A stretch of DNA of 23,412 nt from Pseudomonadota bacterium (GTDB lineage: Bacteria > Pseudomonadota > Alphaproteobacteria > Ferrovibrionales > Ferrovibrionaceae), in the NCBI GenBank assembly GCA_023434425.1, contig JAEYSS010000158.1, positions 1 to 23,412 of the forward strand. The letters are read 5' to 3'. Below, piece after piece: positions 8,022 to 14,922 of this stretch. Within the stretch, counting starts at the first letter, position 1. Every line of letters begins with the position of its first letter. Both the position numbers and the translations under genes were made by a program. The notes beneath the pieces were generated by a model, which was not told the DNA's origin, ran no database searches, and saw only the letters and a list, made by a program, of their open reading frames with translations.

Positions 8022-9169
8022 CAGGCGCGACAGCCCTCGAAGCCCTGCTGCAGGACGTCGCGATCAAGCTCGCGGCCGATGAAGACCAGGCGCGAAAAGC
8101 GGTCTTCATCATTGCGCCAGTCGCGCTGGAAATCGCCGTCCTTGATCATATGCACGGCCTGGAAGACGAAGCGCTTGTCGCTGCCCTTGAAATCCAGGAT
8201 GCCCTTGCTGCGCAGGATATCCTGGCCCTTGCTGGCCAGCAGTTCGCCGATCCAGGCGTCGAACTTGCGCGAGTCGACCGGTGTATCCAGCGTCAGCGAG
8301 ATGCTCTTCACCGTGGTGTCGTGCTCATGGTCGTGGCCGCAATGTTCGTCATGCACATGGCCGGGCTCGCCATGCGCCGGATTGTGACCATGCTGGTGGT
8401 GCGCATGGTCGTGTCCGTGGTGATGATCGTCGTGCCCGTGATCGTGACCGCAATGCTCGTCATGCACATGACCGGCCTCGCCATGCGCCGGATTGTTCTT
8501 CAGAAAATCCGGCTCGAGGTCGAGGATGCGGTTGAGATCGAAGGCGCCGCGGTCCAGCACCTTGGCCAGATCCACGTCGCAGCGGGTGGCGTGATGAATC
8601 TGCGCGAAGCGGTTGATGCTGCGGATGCGGCGTTCGACATCGGCCAGTTCGGCCGGCGTCACCAGGTCGGTCTTGTTCAGCACGATGACATCGGCAAACG
8701 CGATCTGCTCCTCGGCTTCGCGGCTGTCTTTCAGCCGCGCCGGCAAGTGGCGCGCATCCACGACGGTGACGATGGAATCGAGCCGGGCCCGGCGCGACAC
8801 ATCCTCGTCAACGAAGAAGGTCTGCGCCACCGGGCCGGGATCGGCGAGGCCGGTGGTCTCCACCACAATGGCATCGAAACGGTCTTTGCGTTTGAACAGG
8901 CCTTCGATGATGCGGATCAGGTCGCCGCGCACGGTGCAGCAGATGCAGCCGTTGTTCATCTCGAAGACTTCTTCATCGGCATCCACGACCAGGTCGTTGT
9001 CGATGCCGATTTCGCCGAATTCGTTGATGATGACAGCGTATTTCTTGCCGTGCTGCTCGGTCAGGATGCGGTTCAGCAGCGTGGTCTTGCCGGCGCCGAG
9101 ATAGCCCGTCAGGACAGTGACAGGCGTCTTTGCGATATCGAATGCCGAAGAAGACGATGACTGGGACAT
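8021..9169 (-). CDS. COG0523 (CobW-like) metal-chaperone GTPase with His-rich insert
   Basis: G3E-family GTPase, 382 residues from the ATG at 9169, which has GGAG about 9 bases upstream; the open frame extends further 5' but without family homology. The P-loop is GYLGAGKTT (22-30). The metal-binding CxCC motif is CICC (75-78), preceded by the conserved INEFGEIGIDNDL, and VLNKTDL is the guanine-specificity motif. Between the GTPase core and the C-terminal CobW domain lies a stretch of about 55 residues extremely rich in His, Asp and Gly (GHDHGHDDHHHGHDHAHHQH), built around an internal duplication. Such proteins move zinc, cobalt or nickel to client enzymes in the cytoplasm. I favour zinc from the CxCC plus His-rich insert. 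No Zur-type operator is recognisable in the 117-bp divergent gap to ogt. Confidence 0.92.
   Translation of the reverse strand: MSQSSSSSAFDIAKTPVTVLTGYLGAGKTTLLNRILTEQHGKKYAVIINEFGEIGIDNDLVVDADEEVFEMNNGCICCTVRGDLIRIIEGLFKRKDRFDAIVVETTGLADPGPVAQTFFVDEDVSRRARLDSIVTVVDARHLPARLKDSREAEEQIAFADVIVLNKTDLVTPAELADVERRIRSINRFAQIHHATRCDVDLAKVLDRGAFDLNRILDLEPDFLKNNPAHGEAGHVHDEHCGHDHGHDDHHHGHDHAHHQHGHNPAHGEPGHVHDEHCGHDHEHDTTVKSISLTLDTPVDSRKFDAWIGELLASKGQDILRSKGILDFKGSDKRFVFQAVHMIKDGDFQRDWRNDEDRFSRLVFIGRELDRDVLQQGFEGCRA
8329..8496. repeat. In-frame tandem duplication in the His-rich metal-binding insert
   Basis: Two copies of a 57-bp unit (8329-8385 and 8440-8496) are offset by 111 bp, exactly 37 codons, with 5 mismatches. 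Each encodes NPAHGE(A/P)GHVHDEHCGHDH. The spacer encodes a further His-rich run. The high DNA identity, with mismatches mostly silent, points to a fairly recent duplication under selection for the metal-binding sequence. Confidence 0.9.
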
Positions 9170-9286
9170 AAGCGGATACTCCGGCCGGACCGGCCATGCT
9201 ATGGATTTTTGGAATTTGGGCGTAACCATAGTGGCCTGAAGGTTGAAGTCCAGCCTTCCGGGTGCATCAGTCAAGTATCAGAACTC

Positions 9287-9823
9287 ATGACGAAAAACCG
9301 CGCCACCTACAGCCTCACCCTGCCGAGCCCGCTCGGCTCGCTCACCGTCTTTGCCACCACGCAGGCCATCGTGAAGCTGGACTGGGGCGGCCGGGGCGCC
9401 CAGAAGGCATCCTGGTCGGCCGATACCGAGACGCCCGCCGAAGCGCAGGCCCTGCTGGACGAGGCCGGACGACAGCTGGCGGCCTATTTCGCCGACGGCA
9501 AAACCGGCTTCGAGCTGCCGCTCGATCCGGCCGGCACGGAGTTTCAGCGCGCGGTCTGGGATTTCATGCTGGCGATCCCGGCGGGCCGGACACGCAGTTA
9601 CGGCGAAGCAGCAACAGCGGTGGGTACCGGCACGGTGGATGCCCGCGCGGTGGGCAGCGCCTGCGGCGCCAATCCCATTCCGGTGATCATCCCCTGCCAC
9701 CGGATTCTGGCCGCCGGCGGCGATGCCGGCGGCTATTCCGGCAAGGGCGGGCTGGAGACCAAGCGCTGGCTGCTGCGCCATGAAGGCGCCTATGTGCCGT
9801 CGGAGCAGGTCAGCCTGTTCTGA
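9287..9823 (+). CDS. ogt: Methylated-DNA--protein-cysteine methyltransferase (Ogt type)
   Basis: Repairs O6-alkylguanine (and O4-alkylthymine) by transferring the alkyl group irreversibly to its own cysteine. The 178-residue protein from the ATG at 9287 has the active site IPCHR with Cys137, preceded by the DNA-binding helix containing RTRSYGEAATAVGTGTVDARAVG and the Asn of GANPIPVI. The N-terminal ribonuclease-H-like domain is short and typical of Ogt, with no Ada metal-binding or AraC domain. The arginine finger of the helix-turn-helix is present (DARAVG). The ribosome binding site is poor, in keeping with a suicide enzyme made in small amounts. Divergent from the COG0523 GTPase gene; no functional link is apparent. 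Confidence 0.95.
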   Translation: MTKNRATYSLTLPSPLGSLTVFATTQAIVKLDWGGRGAQKASWSADTETPAEAQALLDEAGRQLAAYFADGKTGFELPLDPAGTEFQRAVWDFMLAIPAGRTRSYGEAATAVGTGTVDARAVGSACGANPIPVIIPCHRILAAGGDAGGYSGKGGLETKRWLLRHEGAYVPSEQVSLF

Positions 9824-9837
9824 CCCAATTTCCCGGC

Positions 9838-9852
9838 TGTAACCCGGTTACA
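9838..9852. promoter_or_regulatory. 15-bp perfect palindrome upstream of the hydrolase gene
   Basis: TGTAACC-C-GGTTACA is a perfect dyad 81 bp before the dienelactone hydrolase ATG and 18 bp upstream of a promoter-like -35. Its position suits an activator or repressor operator of the TetR, GntR or MarR kind. No regulator gene sits next to it, so its partner would be encoded elsewhere. Confidence 0.45.
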
Positions 9853-9870
9853 CGGTCACGCGCCTGCCGG

Positions 9871-9900
9871 TTGCCCTGTCCCCGTCGCCCTGCCTAAAGT
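9871..9900 (+). promoter_or_regulatory. Candidate promoter of the hydrolase-quinone reductase pair
   Basis: TTGCCC (9871-9876) and TAAAGT (9895-9900) are separated by 18 bp, which would start transcription near 9907, about 27 nt before the ATG at 9934. Four of six bases match consensus in each box. The 15-bp palindrome at 9838 lies just upstream. Confidence 0.4.
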
Positions 9901-9933
9901 TCTTTCCGGTTTTCAGACAGGGAGAAACGCGCA

Positions 9934-10617
9934 ATGGCAAAGACGGTCACGATCAATGCCCGGGATGGCGGCAGCTTCAGCGCCTATGTCGCGGGAGAGA
10001 CAGGATCCGGCATCCTGGTCATCCAGGAAATCTTCGGCGTCAACCAGGTGATGCGCGACATCTGCGACGATCTGGCCGCGCAGGGCTATGTCGCGCTCTG
10101 CCCCGACCTGTTCTGGCGCCAGGAGCCCGGCGTCGACATCACCGACAAGTCGAAGGAACACTGGGACAAGGCCTTCAAGCTGTTCGGTGGCTTCGACGTC
10201 GACAAGGGTGTGGAAGACCTTAAGGCGTCTCTCGCTCATCTGCGCCAAATGACCGGCGGCAAGGTCGGCACCGTCGGATATTGCCTGGGTGGCAAGCTCG
10301 CCTTCCTGATGGCGGCGCGCAGCGATGTCGATGCCGCGGTCTCGTATTACGGTGTCGGCCTGGCCGACCTGACCGGTGAAGTCGGCAATATCAAAAAGCC
10401 GCTGCTGATGCATGTGGCGACCGAGGACAAGTTCGTGCCCAAGGACCAGCAGGCCAGGGTGAAGGCCGCGGTTGCCGGCAATTCTAACGTGACGCTGCAT
10501 GAATATGTCGGCAACGACCATGCTTTTGCCCGCGTCGGCGGCGAGCATTACGACAAGGATGCCGCTTTTGCTGCCAATACGCGCACGGCGAATTTCTTCA
10601 AGACGCACCTCTCCTGA
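9934..10617 (+). CDS. Dienelactone hydrolase family protein
   Basis: An alpha/beta hydrolase of the carboxymethylenebutenolidase family, 227 residues, with the complete catalytic triad visible: nucleophile Cys117 in GYCLGG, Asp165 in ATEDKFVP and His196 in NDHAFAR. The early VIQEIFGVNQVMRDICDDLA segment, including the conserved glutamate, is characteristic. The founding members open dienelactone in chlorocatechol breakdown, but many homologues in genomes without that pathway act on other lactones or esters, so the substrate is open. The start ATG has a strong GGGAGAA upstream. The quinone oxidoreductase gene follows by 30 bp on the same strand and probably shares the transcript. Likely cytoplasmic, with no signal peptide. 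Confidence 0.93.
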   Translation: MAKTVTINARDGGSFSAYVAGETGSGILVIQEIFGVNQVMRDICDDLAAQGYVALCPDLFWRQEPGVDITDKSKEHWDKAFKLFGGFDVDKGVEDLKASLAHLRQMTGGKVGTVGYCLGGKLAFLMAARSDVDAAVSYYGVGLADLTGEVGNIKKPLLMHVATEDKFVPKDQQARVKAAVAGNSNVTLHEYVGNDHAFARVGGEHYDKDAAFAANTRTANFFKTHLS

Positions 10618-10647
10618 TCGATCCCTAGAACAGAAAGTCCAGACGCA

Positions 10648-11622
10648 ATGGTTCACGCGATCCGCATCCACGAAGCCGGTGGCCCCGACAAGATGAAATG
10701 GGAAGAGGTCGAGGTCGGCGCGCCCGGCCCCGGCCAGATCCGGCTGAAAAATTCCGCCGCCGGCCTGAACTACATCGACACCTACCATCGCACCGGCCTG
10801 TACAAGCTGCCGCTGCCGCTTACGCTCGGCATGGAAGGCGCCGGCACCGTTACCGCCGTGGGCGACGGTGTGACCGATATCAAGGTCGGCGACCGCGTCG
10901 CCTATGCCTCGGCCCCGCTCGGTTCCTATTCGGAAGAGCGCCTGATGCAGGCCGACCGCGTCGTCGTGCTGCCGCAGGGTATTTCCGACCAGACGGCAGC
11001 GGCCATCATGCTGAAGGGCATGACGACGGAATATCTCGTGCAGCGCACCTACAAGGTAAAGCCGGGCGATACCGTGCTGTTCCATGCCGCCGCCGGCGGC
11101 GTGGGCCTGCTGTTCGGCCAGTGGGCCAAGGCGCTCGGCGCCACCGTGATCGGCACGGTGGGCAGCGACGACAAGGCGAAGCTGGCGAAAGCACACGGCT
11201 ATGACCATGTGATCAACTACCGCACCGAGAATTTCGCCGAGCGCGTGAAGGAGATCACCGGGGGCGCCGGCGTGCCGGTCGTGTATGACGGTGTCGGCAA
11301 GGATACCTGGTCCGGTTCGCTCGACTGCCTCTCGCCCTTCGGTCTGATGGTCAGCTTCGGCAATGCCTCCGGGCCGGTCCCGCCGTTCGAGATTGCCACG
11401 CTGGCCGGCAAGGGCTCGCTCTACGTGACACGTCCAACCCTGGTCACCTATACCGCCAAACGCGCCGACCTGGTCAAGTCGGCCAGCGACCTCTTCGCGG
11501 TGGTGACCTCGGGCAAGGTCAAGGTCGAAGTGCCGCAGACCTACGCGCTGAAGGACGCAGCGCGCGCCCATGAAGACCTCGAAGCGCGCAAGACGACCGG
11601 CTCGACGCTGCTGCTGCCGTAA
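10648..11622 (+). CDS. NADPH:quinone oxidoreductase (zeta-crystallin-like MDR)
   Basis: A 324-residue medium-chain dehydrogenase/reductase without the catalytic or structural zinc cysteines, of the QorA/zeta-crystallin type. The N-terminal GroES-like domain contains NYIDTYHRTGLY and PLTLGMEGAGTV; the Rossmann domain has the dinucleotide motif AAAGGVG at 147-153 and continues ALGATVIGTVGSDDKAKLAKAHG. It should reduce quinones or enones with NADPH in the cytoplasm. With the hydrolase 30 bp upstream it looks like a small detoxification unit, a reading based on family knowledge only. The ribosome binding site is weak, fitting coupling to the preceding gene. A strong intrinsic terminator follows 17 bp after the stop. 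Confidence 0.95.
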   Translation: MVHAIRIHEAGGPDKMKWEEVEVGAPGPGQIRLKNSAAGLNYIDTYHRTGLYKLPLPLTLGMEGAGTVTAVGDGVTDIKVGDRVAYASAPLGSYSEERLMQADRVVVLPQGISDQTAAAIMLKGMTTEYLVQRTYKVKPGDTVLFHAAAGGVGLLFGQWAKALGATVIGTVGSDDKAKLAKAHGYDHVINYRTENFAERVKEITGGAGVPVVYDGVGKDTWSGSLDCLSPFGLMVSFGNASGPVPPFEIATLAGKGSLYVTRPTLVTYTAKRADLVKSASDLFAVVTSGKVKVEVPQTYALKDAARAHEDLEARKTTGSTLLLP

Positions 11623-11639
11623 GGCAGGGCGGGCCACCC

Positions 11640-11672
11640 GGCTACCGCATGCCTGTCATGCGGTAGCCTTTT
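11640..11672 (+). terminator. Intrinsic terminator after the quinone oxidoreductase gene
   Basis: GGCTACCGCATG and CATGCGGTAGCC form a perfect 12-bp stem around the 5-base loop CCTGT, followed by TTTTA. It closes the hydrolase-reductase transcript and lies just before the sbtA remnant. Confidence 0.9.
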
Positions 11673-11689
11673 ACCCCTTCCGTCCCCGC

Positions 11690-11857
11690 GGCAGCTTTGC
11701 CACTGTGCCGCCGCCATGACCGAGCTTCTCAATCTCGCTGCCGGCGGCCAATCCGTCGCTGTCGGTGACACTGGCGCTGGCGATCACTTTCCCGTTCAAT
11801 GTCGCCATCGGCCTGCCGCTCTACCTCACCGTGGCGCAGCGGCTGTTCGGAGGATGA
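11690..11857 (+). pseudogene. Degraded 3' end of a sodium-dependent bicarbonate permease gene (sbtA-like)
   Basis: In the frame ending at the TGA 11855-11857 the translation reads LPAANPSLSVTLALAITFP, then FNVAIGLPLYLTVAQRLFGG. This resembles the extreme C-terminus of SbtA permeases, where a PEANPSL motif is followed by a last membrane helix with TFPFN and GIPLY. Upstream in the same frame, GSFATVPPP (from 11690) may match the SbtA GSASYIA-P region, but a TGA at 11717-11719 interrupts it and the intervening sequence needs frameshifts. No start, ribosome binding site or other permease sequence exists before it; a terminator ends 18 bp upstream. The next gene encodes an SbtB-like PII protein, SbtA's usual partner. 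The retained tail contains the GGAGG that serves the next gene, which may explain its survival. Homology is from memory, not from a search. Confidence 0.6.
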
Positions 11858-11858
11858 C

Positions 11859-12164
11859 ATGGCGCATCCGCGCAAGAAGATCGAGATCATCGTCGAAGCG
11901 CCGCTGCAGAAGCCGGTGCTCGACTGGCTGTCGGGCCAGGGCGTGAAGGGCTGGAGCCTGTTTCCGCGCGTGATCGGTGGCGGCAAACATGGCGAACGCA
12001 GCGGCGACGATGTCACCCGCGCCTTCGATAATGTGATGATCGTGGCGGTGGCGACCGAACCTGTCGCACGCACCGTGCTGGACGGTTTCCATACCCGTTT
12101 CGCGGACGCCGTGGCCGTCGTCTATATCTCCGATGTCGAAGTCTCGCGCGCGGATCGATTCTGA
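11859..12164 (+). CDS. SbtB-type PII-like signalling protein
   Basis: A 101-residue protein with the ferredoxin-like PII pattern: strand KIEIIVEAPLQ, helix KPVLDWLSGQGVKGW, a T-loop-like region GGGKHGERSGDDVTRA, strand NVMIVAVATEP, helix ARTVLDGFHTRF and final strand VAVVYISDVEV. The GVKGW and ending YISDVEV match SbtB, which binds adenine nucleotides including cAMP and controls the bicarbonate permease SbtA. The ATG at 11859 has GGAGG 5 bases upstream and starts one base after the stop of the sbtA remnant, the spacing of a coupled sbtA-sbtB pair. With the permease lost, this is an orphan regulator; it may still sense nucleotides for another target such as the HugZ-like protein encoded next. 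It lacks the Tyr-uridylylation T-loop of GlnB, so it is not a nitrogen PII. Confidence 0.72.
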   Translation: MAHPRKKIEIIVEAPLQKPVLDWLSGQGVKGWSLFPRVIGGGKHGERSGDDVTRAFDNVMIVAVATEPVARTVLDGFHTRFADAVAVVYISDVEVSRADRF

Positions 12165-12166
12165 AC

Positions 12167-12892
12167 ATGGGCGAGCTTCCGGTCGATGCCAAATCCCCCG
12201 CCCAGCAGGCCCGGGCCGTCGCGCGCGCCTGCAAGACCGCCAGCCTTGCCACCACCATGGCCGGGCAGAACGGGCAGCCATATGCCTCCCTGGTGCTGGT
12301 CGCCTTCGACCATGATGCGGCGCCGATCCTGCTGGTCTCGCGGCTGGCCGAGCATACCAAGAATCTGATCAGCAACGACCGCGTGTCGCTGCTCTGCGAC
12401 GGCACGGCGGGTTTTGCCGAACCGCTGACCGGGCCGCGCGTCAGCCTGCTGGGTCGTGCCGAGAGAACCGACAATCCGCATCACCGCGCCCGCTTTCTGG
12501 CGCGGCACCCGTCCGCTGAAATGTATGCCGGCTTCGGCGATTTCGCCTTCTATCATCTGGCCGTCGAGCGCGCGCATATCGTCGCCGGCTTCGGCAGGAT
12601 CCACTGGCTCGACGATTACACCTATGCCGGCGAGACCGGCAGGCTGATCGATGCGGAAGCCGGTATTCTGGAGCATATGAATACCGATCACACGGACGCC
12701 GTGCAGCTCTATGCGCAGAAGCTGCTCGGCTGCGCGGGCGACGGCTGGCGCCTGTGCGGCATCGACGCCGAGGGCTGCGACCTGATCAGGGAACAGACGC
12801 TTGCCCGACTCAACTTCGGCAGGACGATTGCCACCGCCGACGACGCCCGTGCCGAACTGGTGCGGCTGGTGAAGCAGGCCCGCGCCGCGTAA
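12167..12892 (+). CDS. HugZ-like haem/flavin split-barrel protein with DUF2470 domain
   Basis: A 241-residue protein. The N-terminal half is a pyridoxamine-phosphate-oxidase-like split barrel (KTASLATTMAGQNGQPYASL, PILLVSRLAEHTKNL, RVSLLGRAER); the C-terminal DUF2470 domain carries EHMNTDH at 169-175, the histidine-containing signature of HugZ/HutZ proteins. Family members bind or degrade haem to release iron, or bind flavin. The barrel motifs and C-terminal His are present, so haem binding is a reasonable prediction. The ATG lies two bases after the SbtB-like gene's stop, without a clear ribosome binding site, so translation is probably coupled. It is cytoplasmic. Confidence 0.85.
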   Translation: MGELPVDAKSPAQQARAVARACKTASLATTMAGQNGQPYASLVLVAFDHDAAPILLVSRLAEHTKNLISNDRVSLLCDGTAGFAEPLTGPRVSLLGRAERTDNPHHRARFLARHPSAEMYAGFGDFAFYHLAVERAHIVAGFGRIHWLDDYTYAGETGRLIDAEAGILEHMNTDHTDAVQLYAQKLLGCAGDGWRLCGIDAEGCDLIREQTLARLNFGRTIATADDARAELVRLVKQARAA

Positions 12893-12943
12893 TCGCTGTT
12901 CATCGCTGCACCGGGCCGGCAGATCTGCTAGTATCGCCGCATC

Positions 12944-13480
12944 ATGCGGATCGCGCTGTTTGCAGCACACATCCTTATCATCGGCCTGGCCGGCGTCGCC
13001 GTGGCGCAGGCCAATGACCCCATGGTGCCACCGCCAGATCCGCCGGGCGTGTGGCGCAAGCTGACGCTGGACGACGCCACCACCACCAGCCGCTGCATCG
13101 GCAATCCGGTGACGCCGCTGTGCGCGGTGGATACCTATTGGGCCTGCTTCTTCCGCGCACAGCCGGAATTGTGCGACATGGTCGCGGCAGGCGTGCGGCC
13201 ACAGACGCTCGACAAGCCGGTGCCCGACTATCGCCAGGAATACCGCGTGGTCTATGCCCGCCGGCCCTCGCCACTCGATCCGGTCGACCGCGGCACCGAA
13301 GGCAACATGAAGCCGCAGCCAGGCGATGTGGTGATCGGCCTGATGCGACGATTCTGCGTCGGGCCGGTGGACGACGACTCCAATTGCCTCGATGTCGAGA
13401 ATGATCCGCCCTATGTGCACATGCTGCGCAGGCAGGGCGATCTCTGGATCTATGCCTACCGGTTCCGCGCCCGCTTCTGA
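12944..13480 (+). CDS. Secreted Cys-rich protein of unknown function
   Basis: I do not recognise the family. The 178-residue product starts with a clear Sec signal peptide (MRIALFAAHILIIGLAG, cleavage likely after AQA), so the mature protein should be periplasmic. It has six cysteines, four clustered in SRCIG, PLCAV, WACFF and ELCDM and two near the end in RRFCVG and SNCLD, allowing three disulfides. Several aromatic and Arg-rich strands near the C-terminus (LWIYAYRFRARF) suggest a small beta-rich fold. A -10-like TAGTAT lies at 12930-12935, just upstream. It is convergent with the muramidase gene, only 12 bp separating the two stops, and I see no terminator between them. Confidence 0.75.
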   Translation: MRIALFAAHILIIGLAGVAVAQANDPMVPPPDPPGVWRKLTLDDATTTSRCIGNPVTPLCAVDTYWACFFRAQPELCDMVAAGVRPQTLDKPVPDYRQEYRVVYARRPSPLDPVDRGTEGNMKPQPGDVVIGLMRRFCVGPVDDDSNCLDVENDPPYVHMLRRQGDLWIYAYRFRARF

Positions 13481-13492
13481 TCGGGCGTAGGG

Positions 13493-14614
13493 TTAGCGTT
13501 TCCAGGCACCGGGCCGGGTGCGGCTGATCCGGTCGACCTCACCCGCGGTCCACTCCTTCGAATCCAGGCGCAGTCGCGCAATCCGCTCCTGCAGCCTGTC
13601 GCGCAGCTTCGGATCCTCGTTGGCTTTCTTCAGCGCGGCAAAACTCTGCGGCCCCATGCCACCGTCGACCTTGATCTTCGGATCGATACCCGTCGATGCG
13701 ATGGCTTCCTGGACGAATTTCATCCCGCCGCTGCCGCCGTGCATGAACATCGCATCGGCGACGGCATGGGCAAGATCAGGGTCGAGCTGTTCCAGAGCCC
13801 GGGCGCCGCCGACATGGCGGAAACCCTGATCGAAATAGGCGCGATAGACCTGCACCTGCTGGTCCGGCGTCAGGTTCTCGGGCCGCGCATGCGCCGGCAG
13901 ATCCGGGAGCAGGCCATCCTTCTGCATCTGCTGCAGGGTCATCTCGGTGATGCCACCGACAGTGGCGCCCTTGCCTTGCGGATCGCGAATGCGGCCGCCC
14001 TCTTCGGCATAGATGCGGCCGATCGCCGTGCTCTGCGACGGCTGGTCGGGCAGCTGCTGGCGAATTGCCGTCTGGCTGCCGGTCCAGGCGCCCTTGTTGT
14101 CCGGCCGCAGGAAGAAGGCGCGCTTGTGATCGGGCAGCGGCATGGGTTTGGCCTGTGGCATCGGCGCGGGAGTCTCCGGCACCGCATCTGTCTGAATTGC
14201 ATCAGCCTGGGCGACTTGCGTTTCGTCCCCGGCGCGGCGCGGCTGTTGCCAGTAGCTGTCGACCTGCTGCGGCGTCAGCGCCGGCCGCTGTTTCAGATGG
14301 CTGCCGGCCTGCTGCTGCAGCAGATGCAGCGTCTCGCCCACGCCATTCGCCGCCACGCGCCCCTGCGTCATCGGCAGCATCAGGCCGTCGGCTGCCAGAC
14401 CATTGTCCGTCTGCAGATCGGTGATCGCGCGGATCAGCCCCTCGCCCGGCCAGCCGGTGGGCATGCCCGGCGCGGGCAGGTCGTAATAGCCGGCATCGGC
14501 CAGCAGGGTCTGTGCCTTGATCACATCGCTGCGGTCGTTGTCGCCGTTGCGACCGACCGAGCCGGCCAAGCTGAACAGATCGCCAAACGAATTCCCCTTT
14601 GAAAGCAATGACAT
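13493..14614 (-). CDS. GH108-like muramidase with two peptidoglycan-binding regions
   Basis: A 373-residue protein. Residues about 26-90 look like a peptidoglycan-binding domain (DVIKAQTLLADAGYYD, then DNGLAADGLMLPMTQ). A Pro/Gln-rich linker follows (about 110-165). The catalytic part begins AIGRIYAEEGGRIRDPQGKG with Glu204/205 in EEGG and GGITEMTLQQM, matching the ExGG and GIT pattern of GH108 muramidases. The C-terminus (IKVDGGMGPQSFAALKKA) is a PG_binding_3-type domain. There is no N-terminal signal peptide, so it either needs a dedicated export route or acts inside the cell or after lysis, as in phage-type endolysins. No phage genes surround it. The ATG at 14614 has GGAGGG upstream. It is transcribed from an AT-rich promoter island, unlike its neighbours. 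Confidence 0.75.
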   Translation of the reverse strand: MSLLSKGNSFGDLFSLAGSVGRNGDNDRSDVIKAQTLLADAGYYDLPAPGMPTGWPGEGLIRAITDLQTDNGLAADGLMLPMTQGRVAANGVGETLHLLQQQAGSHLKQRPALTPQQVDSYWQQPRRAGDETQVAQADAIQTDAVPETPAPMPQAKPMPLPDHKRAFFLRPDNKGAWTGSQTAIRQQLPDQPSQSTAIGRIYAEEGGRIRDPQGKGATVGGITEMTLQQMQKDGLLPDLPAHARPENLTPDQQVQVYRAYFDQGFRHVGGARALEQLDPDLAHAVADAMFMHGGSGGMKFVQEAIASTGIDPKIKVDGGMGPQSFAALKKANEDPKLRDRLQERIARLRLDSKEWTAGEVDRISRTRPGAWKR

Positions 14615-14670
14615 GGTATCGCCCTCCGGTACTGCGGCAGATGTCTATTGACAATATTCCTGTATAATGT

Positions 14671-14698
14671 ACTATATATGTTCTAAATTGCAAGGCAA
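14671..14698 (-). promoter_or_regulatory. Candidate promoter of the muramidase gene in an AT-rich island
   Basis: On the minus strand TTGCCT (14693-14698) and TATAGT (14671-14676) are 16 bp apart, about 57 bp before the ATG at 14614. The island (14640-14705) is far AT-richer than the rest of the window and has a T7 run just upstream. On the plus strand the same island holds a consensus TTGACA (14648-14653) 17 bp from ACTATA, and a separate TATAAT at 14663-14668, so it may fire in both directions. Confidence 0.5.
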
Positions 14699-14844
14699 AA
14701 AAACATTGCTTGCCCGATCGACCTGATTTGAACCGGAACGAACCTGACCGGCCCCCCCCAATGAACCTGAATCGCCACCCGCTGGACCTCATGCGACTCC
14801 GAATGGACCGGAACGGGCCGCGGCGCGCAGATATGAGCAGATAC

Positions 14845-14886
14845 CAAAAGACCCGCCGGCCGGGTGGTCCCGGTCTCGGCGGGTCT
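14845..14886 (-). terminator. Intrinsic terminator of the met transporter operon
   Basis: On the minus strand AGACCCGCCG (from 14886) pairs perfectly with CGGCGGGTCT, enclosing a further GC-rich inner part, and is followed by TTTTGG. It starts 36 bp after the metQ stop. Confidence 0.88.
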
Positions 14887-14922
14887 GGAACGTCTCGCGC
14901 CAGTTTCAGATCTGGTCGGTCC

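Larger units (their letters stand above)
14615..14922. other. 308-bp gene-free stretch between metQ and the muramidase gene
   Basis: It contains the AT-rich promoter island (14640-14705), a block with short degenerate repeats of GAACCGGAACGAACCTGA-like sequence and a run of eight C (14752-14759), and the metQ terminator (14845-14886). No reading frame in it has a ribosome binding site and recognisable protein. Confidence 0.6.

Noticed and set aside
9170..9274. N-terminal extension of the COG0523 GTPase
   Set aside because: The open frame adds 35 residues without family similarity; the ATG at 9169 has the only good binding site and fits the family start.
9170..9286. Zur-type operator in the GTPase-ogt gap
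   Set aside because: I looked for a GTTATA/TATAAC-type dyad and found none; only short GGCC-rich inverted repeats occur.
11716..11946. A 76-codon frame starting MTELLNLAAGG
   Set aside because: Its start overlaps the sbtA remnant in a different frame and its end overlaps the SbtB-like gene; it has no binding site and becomes Arg-rich, as out-of-frame reads do.
14752..14759. Run of eight C as a phase-variation tract
   Set aside because: It lies in no gene and between no promoter boxes; a homopolymer of this length is unremarkable in GC-rich intergenic DNA and could be a sequencing length error.
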